From: Runella slithyformis DSM 19594
GTDB taxonomy: Bacteria; Bacteroidota; Bacteroidia; Cytophagales; Spirosomataceae
Assembly: GCF_000218895.1 (NCBI RefSeq)
Contig: NC_015703.1
Coordinates: 5,903,001-5,967,000 of the forward strand
Length of the DNA stretch: 64,000 bases
Direction of reading: 5' to 3'
The position numbers were made by a program, and so were the translations under genes. Of this stretch, positions 53,057-61,334 are shown in pieces. How positions within the stretch are numbered: position 1 is the stretch's first letter; each line of letters begins with the position of its first letter. Below the pieces are notes generated by a model. That model saw only the letters and a list, made by a program, of their open reading frames with translations. It searched no databases and was not told the origin of the DNA.

Positions 53057-53794
53057 CTAATTCGCAAACTTGTAGCCGTAAAAGCTGAGACTGATGACCT
53101 GATAGATGCTTCCGGAGTTCACCTGTGCACCGGTGGTCAAACTGACATAATCCCCGGCGTTCAGATAAACGATCGTAGATAAGCTTCCGCTGTTAATGGT
53201 TGACCCACCCGGATTGGCAGCATACTGTGCCAATGTAGCAACACTTGCCAGGCCGAAATTTTTTCGGAGTGTCATAACAACAGCTGTAAAACCCGGCGTA
53301 CCCGCCATTGCAGTATTGTCAAATTGCGCAGCTCCGGAAAAAAGATAGTATCCCGCTGTTGTCGCGGTAAAACGACCCGTAGTCGGAACATAAGAATTGG
53401 TAGGATCAAAGCTTTCACCGTCAGACTTCAATTCGAATTGCGTATTACCCGAAGCACTTGTCGCAAACTGTTGACGTGTATTTGAGAGCACAGCTGCAAA
53501 TGGAAAAGTATTGGCAGCTGCAGGGGCTGTGGGCGCTACCCAACTGGCCCCTCCGGCGGCATCGGAGGTAAATACCTTACCTGCTCCCTGCGTACCGTCC
53601 TGCACAGTCATTTGTCCCGTGGTTTTATTAATAATGGTTTTATTACCGTTGGCAGCCTCAATCTCCAAGTTACTGGCCGTGCCGATAGTGGTCGGATTAC
53701 TGCCCACTTTCACCTGTGCAAAAATTTTAATATCGACTGCGGTAAGCGTCAATAAGATAAACAAAAATGAAAGGATGTGTTGTTTAGTGGTCAT
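53057..53794 (-). CDS. Exported C1q/TNF-like jelly-roll protein
   Basis: 245 aa with a signal peptide (about 1-26, ending IKIFAQ). About 27-105 is a linker with a repeat-like stem (KVGSNPTTIGTASNLEIEA, TVQDGTQGAGKVFTSDAAG) typical of tail-fibre or trimeric surface stalks in Bacteroidota. The last 135 residues resemble a C1q-like domain: FPFAAVLSNTRQQF, SYVPTTGRFTATTAGYYLFS, STIVYLNAGDYVSLTTG and SFYGYKF. C1q folds trimerise and bind ligands. It is the first gene upstream of the 2178-aa giant on the same strand and may be part of the same transcript, although the 169-base gap with a palindrome suggests a separate promoter. Confidence 0.8.
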   Translation of the reverse strand: MTTKQHILSFLFILLTLTAVDIKIFAQVKVGSNPTTIGTASNLEIEAANGNKTIINKTTGQMTVQDGTQGAGKVFTSDAAGGASWVAPTAPAAANTFPFAAVLSNTRQQFATSASGNTQFELKSDGESFDPTNSYVPTTGRFTATTAGYYLFSGAAQFDNTAMAGTPGFTAVVMTLRKNFGLASVATLAQYAANPGGSTINSGSLSTIVYLNAGDYVSLTTGAQVNSGSIYQVISLSFYGYKFAN

Positions 53795-53860
53795 TGTCTG
53801 ATTTTTTTAACTATTGCTATTTGGCTTTGTAGGCCGACGATCCGGTTGCTTTTGAAAGTG

Positions 53861-54412
53861 TTAACGAATAGAAAATGTATTGACATTGAGCATCTGACTT
53901 AGTATCGGTTGATAATCCATTAAACTTGATTCATCCGGGTTAAAGCAGGTAAACTGACGGGGATATCGCGATGTACCGGCGTCCGCAAAAAACGCGCGTA
54001 TATCATTTACGCAGCGATAACCTGCTGAAAGCACCCCATAAAGCCGTTTTAGCAGAGCTGTAGCATCTCGCAGCACTTGGCATCCTGCCCTATTGCCAAA
54101 CGACAACCTCTCCTCGCAGATAGGATCTTTAAAGGGGAAATAAAGAACGTACAACCGGCTCGCCAAGGATTCAAAGGTTGTTGAGCGAAAGCCGACCCAT
54201 ACCTTTTTGCATAGTTTCTTATATGTATACAGGAAACAAACAGGGTCGGCAGGGTTCATCCCGCAAAAGGATGGGCGTTGATCTTTCACATCGGCCCTGG
54301 TCGGCAGGCAGAAACTGAACGCACAGGATAACGGGAGCCCGACAATGCCCAATAAAAGGCATAAAAAATAAAGTTGTATTTTAAGTATATACAGAGTGGC
54401 AAAATTGTTCAT
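53861..54412 (-). CDS. Hypothetical cysteine-rich exported protein
   Basis: 183 aa if started at ATG 54410-54412 (MNNFATLYILKIQL); the frame is open to 54643 (260 aa). I favour the shorter form because it begins with a hydrophobic signal-like segment (YFLCLLLGIVGLPLSCAFSF). The rest is basic with about nine cysteines and no motif I know. No close relative comes to mind. It lies 66 bases upstream of the C1q-like gene on the same strand and could belong to the surface locus. The protein-like composition is only moderate, so it may be a chance frame. Confidence 0.4.
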   Translation of the reverse strand: MNNFATLYILKIQLYFLCLLLGIVGLPLSCAFSFCLPTRADVKDQRPSFCGMNPADPVCFLYTYKKLCKKVWVGFRSTTFESLASRLYVLYFPFKDPICEERLSFGNRAGCQVLRDATALLKRLYGVLSAGYRCVNDIRAFFADAGTSRYPRQFTCFNPDESSLMDYQPILSQMLNVNTFSIR

Positions 54413-54643
54413 TATCGTAGTAGTACATATCCCGATATTCCTTACCATATTTAACAATCGGCTCTCGCCGGCAGCCATATTGAAAAATGCAGCCAATTTT
54501 CCCAACACTATTTCAGAAGATAAAAGACATACATAGTTTCTCAGTCGGCTATGCGCAGACGATTTGCGTTGAGTCAATTTCAAAGAAGTAAAAAACAATT
54601 GTTGCGTCAAATCATTGAGCTTATAATCCGTAGACCGGAGCAT

Positions 54644-55437
54644 ATACTATTCGGCTATTTGTGTATTTATCCCTTTTTTTTGTCAGGAAGACTTCGGCTG
54701 TAGAGGGTGAAAGCACCACGGTTCAACTTTAGACTTTTCAACACACATCAAATACCCATAATAGCGCCAAAGAATGGAGGTACCCATTAAAACATAAATA
54801 AAATAGCATATTTATGCAACAAAATACACCGATATTTACCATAAAATGTCATCTGGCAAAAAGAAGCGGGCAATAAGTCAAAAAAGGTGCCAATAGTTTA
54901 CGAGCGATATTTATTTAAAAATTACTGGGATAGACCTCTTTCATCCAGTCGACGGAAGATGAGTGTCAGGTATATATTAAGCCATTAAAAACCATACATC
55001 CTGAAAAAGAAAAATTTCATTGCAAAGAAGCTTATTGCTGAAGTTCGTTTACGGGCCACATCCCTTACCGGCTGTTTCTGCTTCTTTAATCTTTGCCCTC
55101 TTTACTTAACCAATCACTGCATCAGCATTTTTTCATAAATATACCATTCGCACCAATATCCCAATTTGCCAAAAATGATTTCAACGCCAAATAAAGGTAT
55201 GTTATACCCGTATCTATCGCGCAGCCCCCTAATAATTAATCACTGGTATTTTTTTTTAATTTATATGAAATGTCGCTTTATACAAATAAAATACGATTTT
55301 TAACCACATCAAAAACCATGTTATATATACGTCTACAAACCTATGAATATTCTTCCGGCATCAAAATCGCCCAATCGTCCAAAATCTTGCATAAATTAGA
55401 TTCGGAAACCCTTGCAAAAGAAAAAAAATATACCCAA
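54644..55437. other. AT-rich intergenic region between surface locus and LytTR gene
   Basis: About 800 bases (1 kb if the hypothetical gene is not real) with no supported gene. It must hold the promoters of the divergent surface locus and regulator operon. LytTR sites (paired imperfect 9-base repeats) are expected here, but I cannot name a pair with confidence. Confidence 0.4.
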
Positions 55438-56130
55438 ATGAATCTATCCGTTTTAATCATTGACGACGACCCCCGGCATTCAGCCCAACTTATTGAGTAC
55501 CTTAAACGATTGCCTTATCTTGTTAAAACCAAGGTAATACACCAACCCACAGAATCGTTAAAAGAACTGATCGACAACACCTACGATCTGCTGTTTTTGG
55601 ATATAGAAATGCCCGATTTAAACGGCCTTGAACTATTGCAAACCTTTACGATGCCCCCCACGATTGTGGTCAGCGCCCACCCTTCGTATGCCATTGATTG
55701 TTTTGACCTTGACACGGTGGTTGATTTCATTGAGAAACCGGTGTCGTTTAACCGCATCATGCGGGCGTTGAAGCGGGCGCTGACCAAAGTCAAAGTGTCC
55801 GTAAATAATCATCTGTATCTGAAGGCCGGCCGGCAGATGCAGCATTTTTACACAGACTCCATTCATTATATAGAGGCAGATGGAATCTATTCAAAAGTGT
55901 GGTCAAAAAAAGGAGATTTTGTATTGGTCAATGATAACATTTCCGAGGTAGAAAAAAAATTATGCCATACCCGGCTCGTTCGCCTGCATAAATCCTATAT
56001 TTTCAACCTCAATCATATCACTGCTTTTGACAGCAGGAACCTGTGGCTGGGCGAAAAGAAATTTCAGGTGGGAGTATCCTACCGCGGAAGGCTGACCGAA
56101 CTGCTTGAATTGGAAGGAACCATAGAATAA
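55438..56130 (+). CDS. LytTR family response regulator
   Basis: 230 aa from ATG at 55438 (MNLSVLIIDDDPRHSAQ); the frame opens at 55270, but the receiver domain begins here. Receiver domain about 1-120: acidic pocket DDD at 9-11, phospho-acceptor Asp55 in LFLDIEMPDLNG, Ser80 and Lys101 in FIEKPVSF. The LytTR DNA-binding domain spans about 130-228 (HLYLKAGRQMQHFYTDSIHY, LVRLHKSYIFNLNHITAFDS). LytTR proteins bind paired 9-base repeats and often control surface or secreted products. Two bases separate its stop from the next kinase gene, so they form an operon. Confidence 0.94.
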   Translation: MNLSVLIIDDDPRHSAQLIEYLKRLPYLVKTKVIHQPTESLKELIDNTYDLLFLDIEMPDLNGLELLQTFTMPPTIVVSAHPSYAIDCFDLDTVVDFIEKPVSFNRIMRALKRALTKVKVSVNNHLYLKAGRQMQHFYTDSIHYIEADGIYSKVWSKKGDFVLVNDNISEVEKKLCHTRLVRLHKSYIFNLNHITAFDSRNLWLGEKKFQVGVSYRGRLTELLELEGTIE

Positions 56131-56132
56131 CC

Positions 56133-58106
56133 ATGCATCGTCTTTATCTTATAAGTGCAATTGTAAGTACAATCGCAGTGCTTAAAGCCCATACAATTGC
56201 TCCGCTACAATCCCAACTCCGTGCGGCCCGGCACGATAGTACGCGCTTACGGCTGTACACAGAACTCGCGCGAGGGTATCTCTTGACGCTAAAGCTTGAC
56301 AGTTCGGCTATCTACATGGATTTGGGCATAAAATTATCTAAACAACTCAATACTTCCTCCGAGTACTCCAGTTTATACTCCACCCAAGCCCATTTGTTTC
56401 GTTATAAAAAACAATATACACAAGGGATTAAGGCGGCACAAATGGCCCTTGATTTCGGAAAAAAGAATCAGCAGCCTGCCAATGTTGAACGGGCCGGCTA
56501 TGCCTTAGCGATCATTTATGCCAATAGGGCATTTGATACCGGCAATCCACAAGATAAAATCAGGTCAATCCGGCAACTTTTTGAAAACATTTTTTATTCC
56601 AATCAACACCAATCCTTTACCCAAATTGACCGAGCTTATAACCTGCTCTATTCTTTATACAAAGAAAATGGAAATGACTCCCTTGCGTATCTGTATTTGG
56701 AGAAACAGCTTATGTATACCACACCACCTAAAAGTCCCAACCTCCAACTGCTTTATCAGGGAATCAATACCGAATTGCACCTTTACCATAAACGAAATGC
56801 TGAGGCCGAAGCCAGCCTGCAGCAACTGTTCAATATTATCCCCAAAAAAGAAGATACAGAGGTTTATCTGTATTGCCTCTCAGAGATAACAAACGTTTGT
56901 CTGAAACGAGGGCAACCCGATAGAGCCTTTTCCATTATTCGAAAAATAGAAAACAGTCCTTCTCTGCTGAGAGAAATGAATAACGAACGAAGGATGATTT
57001 TTAACATTGAACGGACGGCCGTTTATCTATACAAAAAAAATTATTCGGCCGCCCTCCGCGCACATCAACAGGCTCTGGTCTTTGCAAAAAAAGAAAAATC
57101 TACCTTCGGCGACCGATTAAAACTTCTGATCAACCAACAAAAGCTGTTTGAATACCAACAACGCTTTAAAGAAGCCCTCAGCCTCAATAAGCGCATCCAT
57201 GCCATGCAGGACAGCCTCACCTCTGAGCAGTTTAGTTTTGAACTGGCGGTGAGTGAAGAGCGTTTAGCCACTGAAGCAAAGGAACGTATCTTCAAACAGC
57301 AACTCAAAATTCAGCAACTCGAAAACCAACGCAAATCTCAAAGTCTGAATCAGGCGCAATATATCCTGTGGGCTACTTTGCTGATCCTTGTCCTGCTGAG
57401 CGTCGTAGTCATCATCGTCACCCTGCAAATGAAGAAGATCAAAAAACAATCCGCCGCCCTCAAAGAACTCAATACCAACAAAGACCGCCTCTTCGGGATT
57501 ATCGGACATGACCTGCGCAGCCCCGTCATTTTTCTTCAAATGAGCCTGTCTGATGTTTTCCGCAAAATCCCTGAAAAATATACCGAGTTGTCAGGCATCG
57601 TCTCCGAGCAAATAGCCCGTACCAACAGCCTGCTTTCCACCCTCGACAACCTTCTGTACTGGTCGGTTACTCAGCGCGACAAAATCAGCGTTTTCCCGCG
57701 TGCCGCTCCACTCTCTGATTTCGTTGAAGAAGCCCTTGATTGGCTCCAACAGAGTCAACTGAAGGCCGAAGTGACTGTTTATGCAGACATTGACCCAGCT
57801 CTTAGCATCATCGTTGACGATAATCACATGCGCATCATTCTGCGAAATCTGATTCATAATGCCTTTAAATTTACCCCTAAAGGCGGTGAGGTCCGACTTA
57901 GCGCTTCTGCGGCCGAAGATCACGCAGAACTATTCATCCGGGATACGGGCCCGGGGTTTGCCGGCGTAGTGGAAAATACCCAAAAAAGAGGCACGCAATT
58001 AGGACTCAAATTGGTCCGTGAACTCATGCAGGCCAACCACGGGACCATGCAGATAGAAAGTTCCTCCAAAGGAACGCTCGTAAAACTCTCTTTTCCGAAA
58101 GCATAG
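56133..58106 (+). CDS. TPR-containing sensor histidine kinase, copy 1
   Basis: 657 aa. Signal-like segment about 1-19; about 30-330 TPR-like helical repeats in the periplasm; coiled region about 340-400; one membrane helix about 408-430 (LWATLLILVLLSVVVIIVTL). The kinase core has His459 in GIIGHDLRSPVIFLQ, N-box NLIHNAFKFTPKGG, G1 RDTGPGFAG and a G2 box GTQLGLKLV in which the usual second glycine is Gln. Such kinases sense envelope or nutrient signals in Bacteroidota. It follows the LytTR regulator by two bases and is its likely partner, although LytTR regulators more often pair with LytS-type kinases. From 57423 on, DNA is nearly identical to the next gene. Confidence 0.92.
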   Translation: MHRLYLISAIVSTIAVLKAHTIAPLQSQLRAARHDSTRLRLYTELARGYLLTLKLDSSAIYMDLGIKLSKQLNTSSEYSSLYSTQAHLFRYKKQYTQGIKAAQMALDFGKKNQQPANVERAGYALAIIYANRAFDTGNPQDKIRSIRQLFENIFYSNQHQSFTQIDRAYNLLYSLYKENGNDSLAYLYLEKQLMYTTPPKSPNLQLLYQGINTELHLYHKRNAEAEASLQQLFNIIPKKEDTEVYLYCLSEITNVCLKRGQPDRAFSIIRKIENSPSLLREMNNERRMIFNIERTAVYLYKKNYSAALRAHQQALVFAKKEKSTFGDRLKLLINQQKLFEYQQRFKEALSLNKRIHAMQDSLTSEQFSFELAVSEERLATEAKERIFKQQLKIQQLENQRKSQSLNQAQYILWATLLILVLLSVVVIIVTLQMKKIKKQSAALKELNTNKDRLFGIIGHDLRSPVIFLQMSLSDVFRKIPEKYTELSGIVSEQIARTNSLLSTLDNLLYWSVTQRDKISVFPRAAPLSDFVEEALDWLQQSQLKAEVTVYADIDPALSIIVDDNHMRIILRNLIHNAFKFTPKGGEVRLSASAAEDHAELFIRDTGPGFAGVVENTQKRGTQLGLKLVRELMQANHGTMQIESSSKGTLVKLSFPKA

Positions 58107-58135
58107 CGGGCACGCTAAAAATGAAGAACCCGTTG
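57423..58135. repeat. 713-bp near-identical segment, copy 1
   Basis: Matches 59460-60172 (offset 2037) with about nine mismatches, mostly within 57825-57840. It covers the kinase core and runs past the stop codon into the left arm of a terminator. Confidence 0.95.
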
Positions 58136-58157
58136 GGACTAAAAAAGATAACAACGA

Positions 58158-60143
58158 ATGTATATGCGTCATTTATTTTTGTTTTGGATAGCGGCAGGGT
58201 ACTTAATGTTACACCCGTTCAATTCGTTTGCATCCACTCCACAGGAAAGACAGCTCCGTGCGGCTAAGCACGACAGTACTCGCTTGCGGCTCTACACAGA
58301 ACTGGCGCGAAAATATCTTTTGGAGAATAAGTTCGACAGTTCCCTGCGCTATATTAAATCGGGCTTACAATTGGCTACAAAGCTCAACATCACCCGCTAT
58401 CACTGCAAATTGTATACATTGTGGTGTTTTATGGCACGTTTGGAAAAACAATATGACACTGCTATCAAAACAGGGAAATTAGCCATTGATTTTGGAAAAA
58501 AAAATAAGCAACATATCGATGTTGAGTATATCAGCTATATTTTGGCAGCCGTCTACAACTCTAAAGCGTATATAACAGGTAGTAAGCAGGAACACGTTAC
58601 CGCCATCAGGCAGATTTTTGAGAATATCCGATTTTCAAATCAGCATCAATCCTTTACACATTCTCAAAACAATTATTACCTGCTCTCCTCCATTTATAAA
58701 GACAACGGCAATGACTCCCTGGCGTATCTATACCTGGCAAAAGGGCTGAAGTACAGCATGAATGCTAAGACGCCTCATGAACGAATGATTTTGCTGAGCA
58801 ATTATGTCGAGTTAAAACTCTATCAAAAGCGCAGTGATGAAGCCCAAACCTTTTTGACCCAATTGCTTGACTTTACTCCCCCAAAAGAAGATACTGAGGT
58901 GTATTTATATGCTCTTTCGGGAGCCACAAAGGCCTGTATCAAGTTTGGGGAATTTGACACGGCCTTTTCGATCATTCAAAAAATCCAACAGAATGCGCCA
59001 CTGATGAAGGCAATGGATAACGAACGAAAGATGCTCTTTAACACCGAACGGGCTACCATCTTTTTACATCAAAAAAATTATCAGGCCGCTCAGCAGGCAC
59101 AGCGGCAGGCGATGATATGTGCCACAAAAGAACAACCGGCCTTCGGTGACCGATTAAGCCTGATGATCAATCAGCAAAAACTCTTTGAATACCAAAATCG
59201 CTTCCAAAAGGCCCTCGACCTCCAAAAACGAATCCATGCCATGCAGGACAGCCTCACCTCTGAGCAGTTCAATTTTGAACTCGCCGCCAGTGAGGAACGA
59301 TTGGCGCACGAAAACAAAGAGCGACTCTTTCACCAGCAACTCAAAATCCAGCAGCTCCAAAACCAACGTAATGCCCAACAACTCAAACAATCGCAGTACA
59401 TACTCCGGGCTACTCTGCTCATCCTTACCCTGCTGAGCGTGGTGGTCATCATCATTGTCCTGCAAATGAAGAAGATCAAAAAACAATCCGCCGCCCTCAA
59501 AGAACTCAATACCAACAAAGACCGCCTCTTCGGGATTATCGGACATGACCTGCGCAGCCCCGTCATTTTTCTTCAAATGAGCCTGTCTGATGTTTTCCGC
59601 AAAATCCCTGAAAAATATACCGAGTTGTCAGGCATCGTCTCCGAGCAAATAGCCCGTACCAACAGCCTGCTTTCCACCCTCGACAACCTTCTGTACTGGT
59701 CGGTTACTCAGCGCGACAAAATCAGCGTTTTCCCGCGTGCCGCTCCACTCTCTGATTTCGTTGAAGAAGCCCTTGATTGGCTCCAACAGAGTCAACTGAA
59801 GGCCGAAGTGACTGTTTATGCAGACATTGACCCAGCTCTTAGCATCATCGTTGACGATAACCATATACTCGTCATCCTGCGAAATCTGATTCATAATGCC
59901 TTTAAATTTACCCCTAAAGGCGGTGAGGTCCGACTTAGCGCTTCTGCGGCCGAAGATCACGCAGAACTATTCATCCGGGATACGGGTCCGGGGTTTGCCG
60001 GCGTAGTGGAAAATACCCAAAAAAGAGGCACGCAATTAGGACTCAAATTGGTCCGTGAACTCATGCAGGCCAACCACGGGACCATGCAGATAGAAAGTTC
60101 CTCCAAAGGAACGCTCGTAAAACTCTCCTTTCCGAAAGCATAG
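58158..60143 (+). CDS. TPR-containing sensor histidine kinase, copy 2
   Basis: 661 aa. Signal peptide about 1-26 (ends FNSFAS), periplasmic TPR-like part to about 335, a coiled region, a membrane helix about 410-433, and a kinase core with His463 in GIIGHDLRSPVIFLQ. The N-terminal 430 residues are clearly related to copy 1 but diverged, while the last 228 residues differ at only a few positions (IIVDDNHILVILRN versus NHMRIILRN). The G2 box has the same GTQLGL form. It probably senses a different signal but feeds the same regulator. It starts 51 bases after copy 1 and ends in a strong terminator. Confidence 0.92.
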   Translation: MYMRHLFLFWIAAGYLMLHPFNSFASTPQERQLRAAKHDSTRLRLYTELARKYLLENKFDSSLRYIKSGLQLATKLNITRYHCKLYTLWCFMARLEKQYDTAIKTGKLAIDFGKKNKQHIDVEYISYILAAVYNSKAYITGSKQEHVTAIRQIFENIRFSNQHQSFTHSQNNYYLLSSIYKDNGNDSLAYLYLAKGLKYSMNAKTPHERMILLSNYVELKLYQKRSDEAQTFLTQLLDFTPPKEDTEVYLYALSGATKACIKFGEFDTAFSIIQKIQQNAPLMKAMDNERKMLFNTERATIFLHQKNYQAAQQAQRQAMICATKEQPAFGDRLSLMINQQKLFEYQNRFQKALDLQKRIHAMQDSLTSEQFNFELAASEERLAHENKERLFHQQLKIQQLQNQRNAQQLKQSQYILRATLLILTLLSVVVIIIVLQMKKIKKQSAALKELNTNKDRLFGIIGHDLRSPVIFLQMSLSDVFRKIPEKYTELSGIVSEQIARTNSLLSTLDNLLYWSVTQRDKISVFPRAAPLSDFVEEALDWLQQSQLKAEVTVYADIDPALSIIVDDNHILVILRNLIHNAFKFTPKGGEVRLSASAAEDHAELFIRDTGPGFAGVVENTQKRGTQLGLKLVRELMQANHGTMQIESSSKGTLVKLSFPKA

Positions 60144-60172
60144 CGGGCACGCTAAAAATGAAGAACCCGTTG
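59460..60172. repeat. 713-bp near-identical segment, copy 2
   Basis: Partner of 57423-58135. The identity begins abruptly just after the membrane helix codons and includes the first 29 bases after the stop codon. Confidence 0.95.
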
Positions 60173-60203
60173 AGCCGATCGGCTCAACGGGTTCTTCATT
60201 TTT
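60154..60203. terminator. 50-bp perfect palindromic terminator
   Basis: A 25-bp perfect inverted repeat centred on CGATCG at 60178/60179, starting AAAAATGAAG and ending CTTCATTTTT. It ends the kinase operon on the plus strand (stop at 60143) and can end tRNA transcription from the minus strand. Its left arm alone is also present at 58117-58135, after kinase copy 1. Confidence 0.92.
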
Positions 60204-60206
60204 GCG

Positions 60207-60281
60207 TCGGGATGGCAAGATTCGAACTTGCGACCTCCTGGTCCCAAACCAGGCGCGATGACCGGACTACGCTACATCCCG
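60207..60281 (-). tRNA. tRNA-Pro(UGG)
   Basis: On the minus strand the 75-base sequence starts CGGGATGTAGC and ends CATCCCGA with a 7-bp acceptor stem. The anticodon arm CTGGTTTGGGACCAG reads TGG, and the T arm is TTCGAAT. The CCA end is not encoded. Confidence 0.96.
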
Positions 60282-60319
60282 ATGCTTTGAGAGAGTTTTT
60301 AATACTCTCTCAAAGTCTG

Positions 60320-60406
60320 CGGAGGGAGAGGGATTCGAACCCTCGGTACCCTTGCGAGTACGGCAGTTTAGCAAACTGCTGGTTTCAGCCGCTCACCCAT
60401 CTCTCC
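60320..60406 (-). tRNA. tRNA-Ser(GCU)
   Basis: 87 bases on the minus strand, with the long variable arm of a class II tRNA (GTACTCGCAAGGGTAC). The anticodon arm GCAGTTTGCTAAACTGC reads GCT, and the T arm is GAGGGTTCGAATCCCTC. The acceptor stem GGAGAGA/TCCCTCC has one A-C mismatch at pair 5-68. It lies 38 bases upstream of tRNA-Pro, so both may be one transcript. Confidence 0.95.
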
Positions 60407-60515
60407 GGGAGGCTGAACAATGAACAAAGGATGTTGACGTCTTTTGTTTATTGAGCCGCAAATATAGCGGTATCGCGTACTTTTAAACAAATATTTTCCC
60501 AAAAATCTTCACATT

Positions 60516-61244
60516 TTATCCGGATATCAAGTGCGTTTCAGCTAGAATCTCCTCAATATCAGGGACGGAGCGGTACAATTGCTCGTAAGAATCAATCACA
60601 AAATATCGGTCTTGATACCGGTCAATGTGGTAAAAAGTGTTTAAAACAGTACGAACATCAAAGGGAAACTTGGGAACGGCATCGCTCAAACAATAAGCAC
60701 TTTCTCCCGCCGACGATAAAATCCCGCCTCCGTAGATCTTGGTTTGCCCTTCTTCCCGGATCAGCCCGAATTCTACCGTGTACCAATACAGCCGCCCGAT
60801 TTGGACAATCGCTTCAGGTTGGTCTATAAACCGCAAAGCCACCCGGCTCAAATCACTCATAAAATCACAAAACGCCTGATTGGTCAGTAAGGGTACGTGC
60901 CCGAAAGTATCATGAAACATATCGGGTTCTTCCAAATAGTCCAATTGTTCGGGGGCCCGGAGCCACGTGGAAGCAGGGAAGCGGCGGCGGGCCATCAATT
61001 CAAAAAAATCCCGCTGCGGAATCAACCCGGGCACCACCTCCACCGACCAGCCCGTCAGCGCGCGCAGACGCGGATTGGTCTCGGCTTCAAAATCAGGGAT
61101 ATGATCGGCCCCAAAACCTACTTTTTCCATTCCCTCCAGGTAGGCACGACTCGCAATCGGCGGCAACTGCGCCATTTGTCGTTCAAACAGCCTCCGCCAC
61201 ATCACGTGGTCAGCAGCAGTGTATTTGTGATAGGATTGGTTCAT
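60516..61244 (-). CDS. phhA: Phenylalanine 4-hydroxylase
   Basis: 242 aa, the monomeric bacterial form. It hydroxylates phenylalanine to tyrosine using a pterin and O2. Iron ligands are His111 and His116 in MFHDTFGHVPLL and Glu158 in YWYTVEFGL; PGLIPQRDFFELMARRRFP and YGGGILSSAGE are family signatures. It lies downstream of the hppD-type gene on the same strand, separated by 90 bases that contain repeats. Together they would take phenylalanine through tyrosine to homogentisate, once a transaminase has acted. Confidence 0.95.
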   Translation of the reverse strand: MNQSYHKYTAADHVMWRRLFERQMAQLPPIASRAYLEGMEKVGFGADHIPDFEAETNPRLRALTGWSVEVVPGLIPQRDFFELMARRRFPASTWLRAPEQLDYLEEPDMFHDTFGHVPLLTNQAFCDFMSDLSRVALRFIDQPEAIVQIGRLYWYTVEFGLIREEGQTKIYGGGILSSAGESAYCLSDAVPKFPFDVRTVLNTFYHIDRYQDRYFVIDSYEQLYRSVPDIEEILAETHLISG

Positions 61245-61249
61245 GATTT

Positions 61250-61330
61250 AGTAGTGTGTAGTGAGGAGTGGGTGCCGAACCCTGTCTGTTACTCAATACT
61301 GTTTACTCACTCCTCACTTCTCATTACTGC
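61250..61330. repeat. Inverted GTGAGGAGTG-type repeat between phhA and hppD genes
   Basis: TAGTGTGTAGTGAGGAGTGG faces TACTCACTCCTCACTTCTC across about 35 bases. Same word family as at 4343, 4796 and 33248; here both arms are present without a gene between them. Confidence 0.6.
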
Positions 61331-61334
61331 TTAT

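Noticed and set aside
34417..54412. Prophage tail or contractile injection locus
   Set aside because: The C1q-like stem resembles fibre proteins, but no sheath, tube, baseplate or lysis genes are present.
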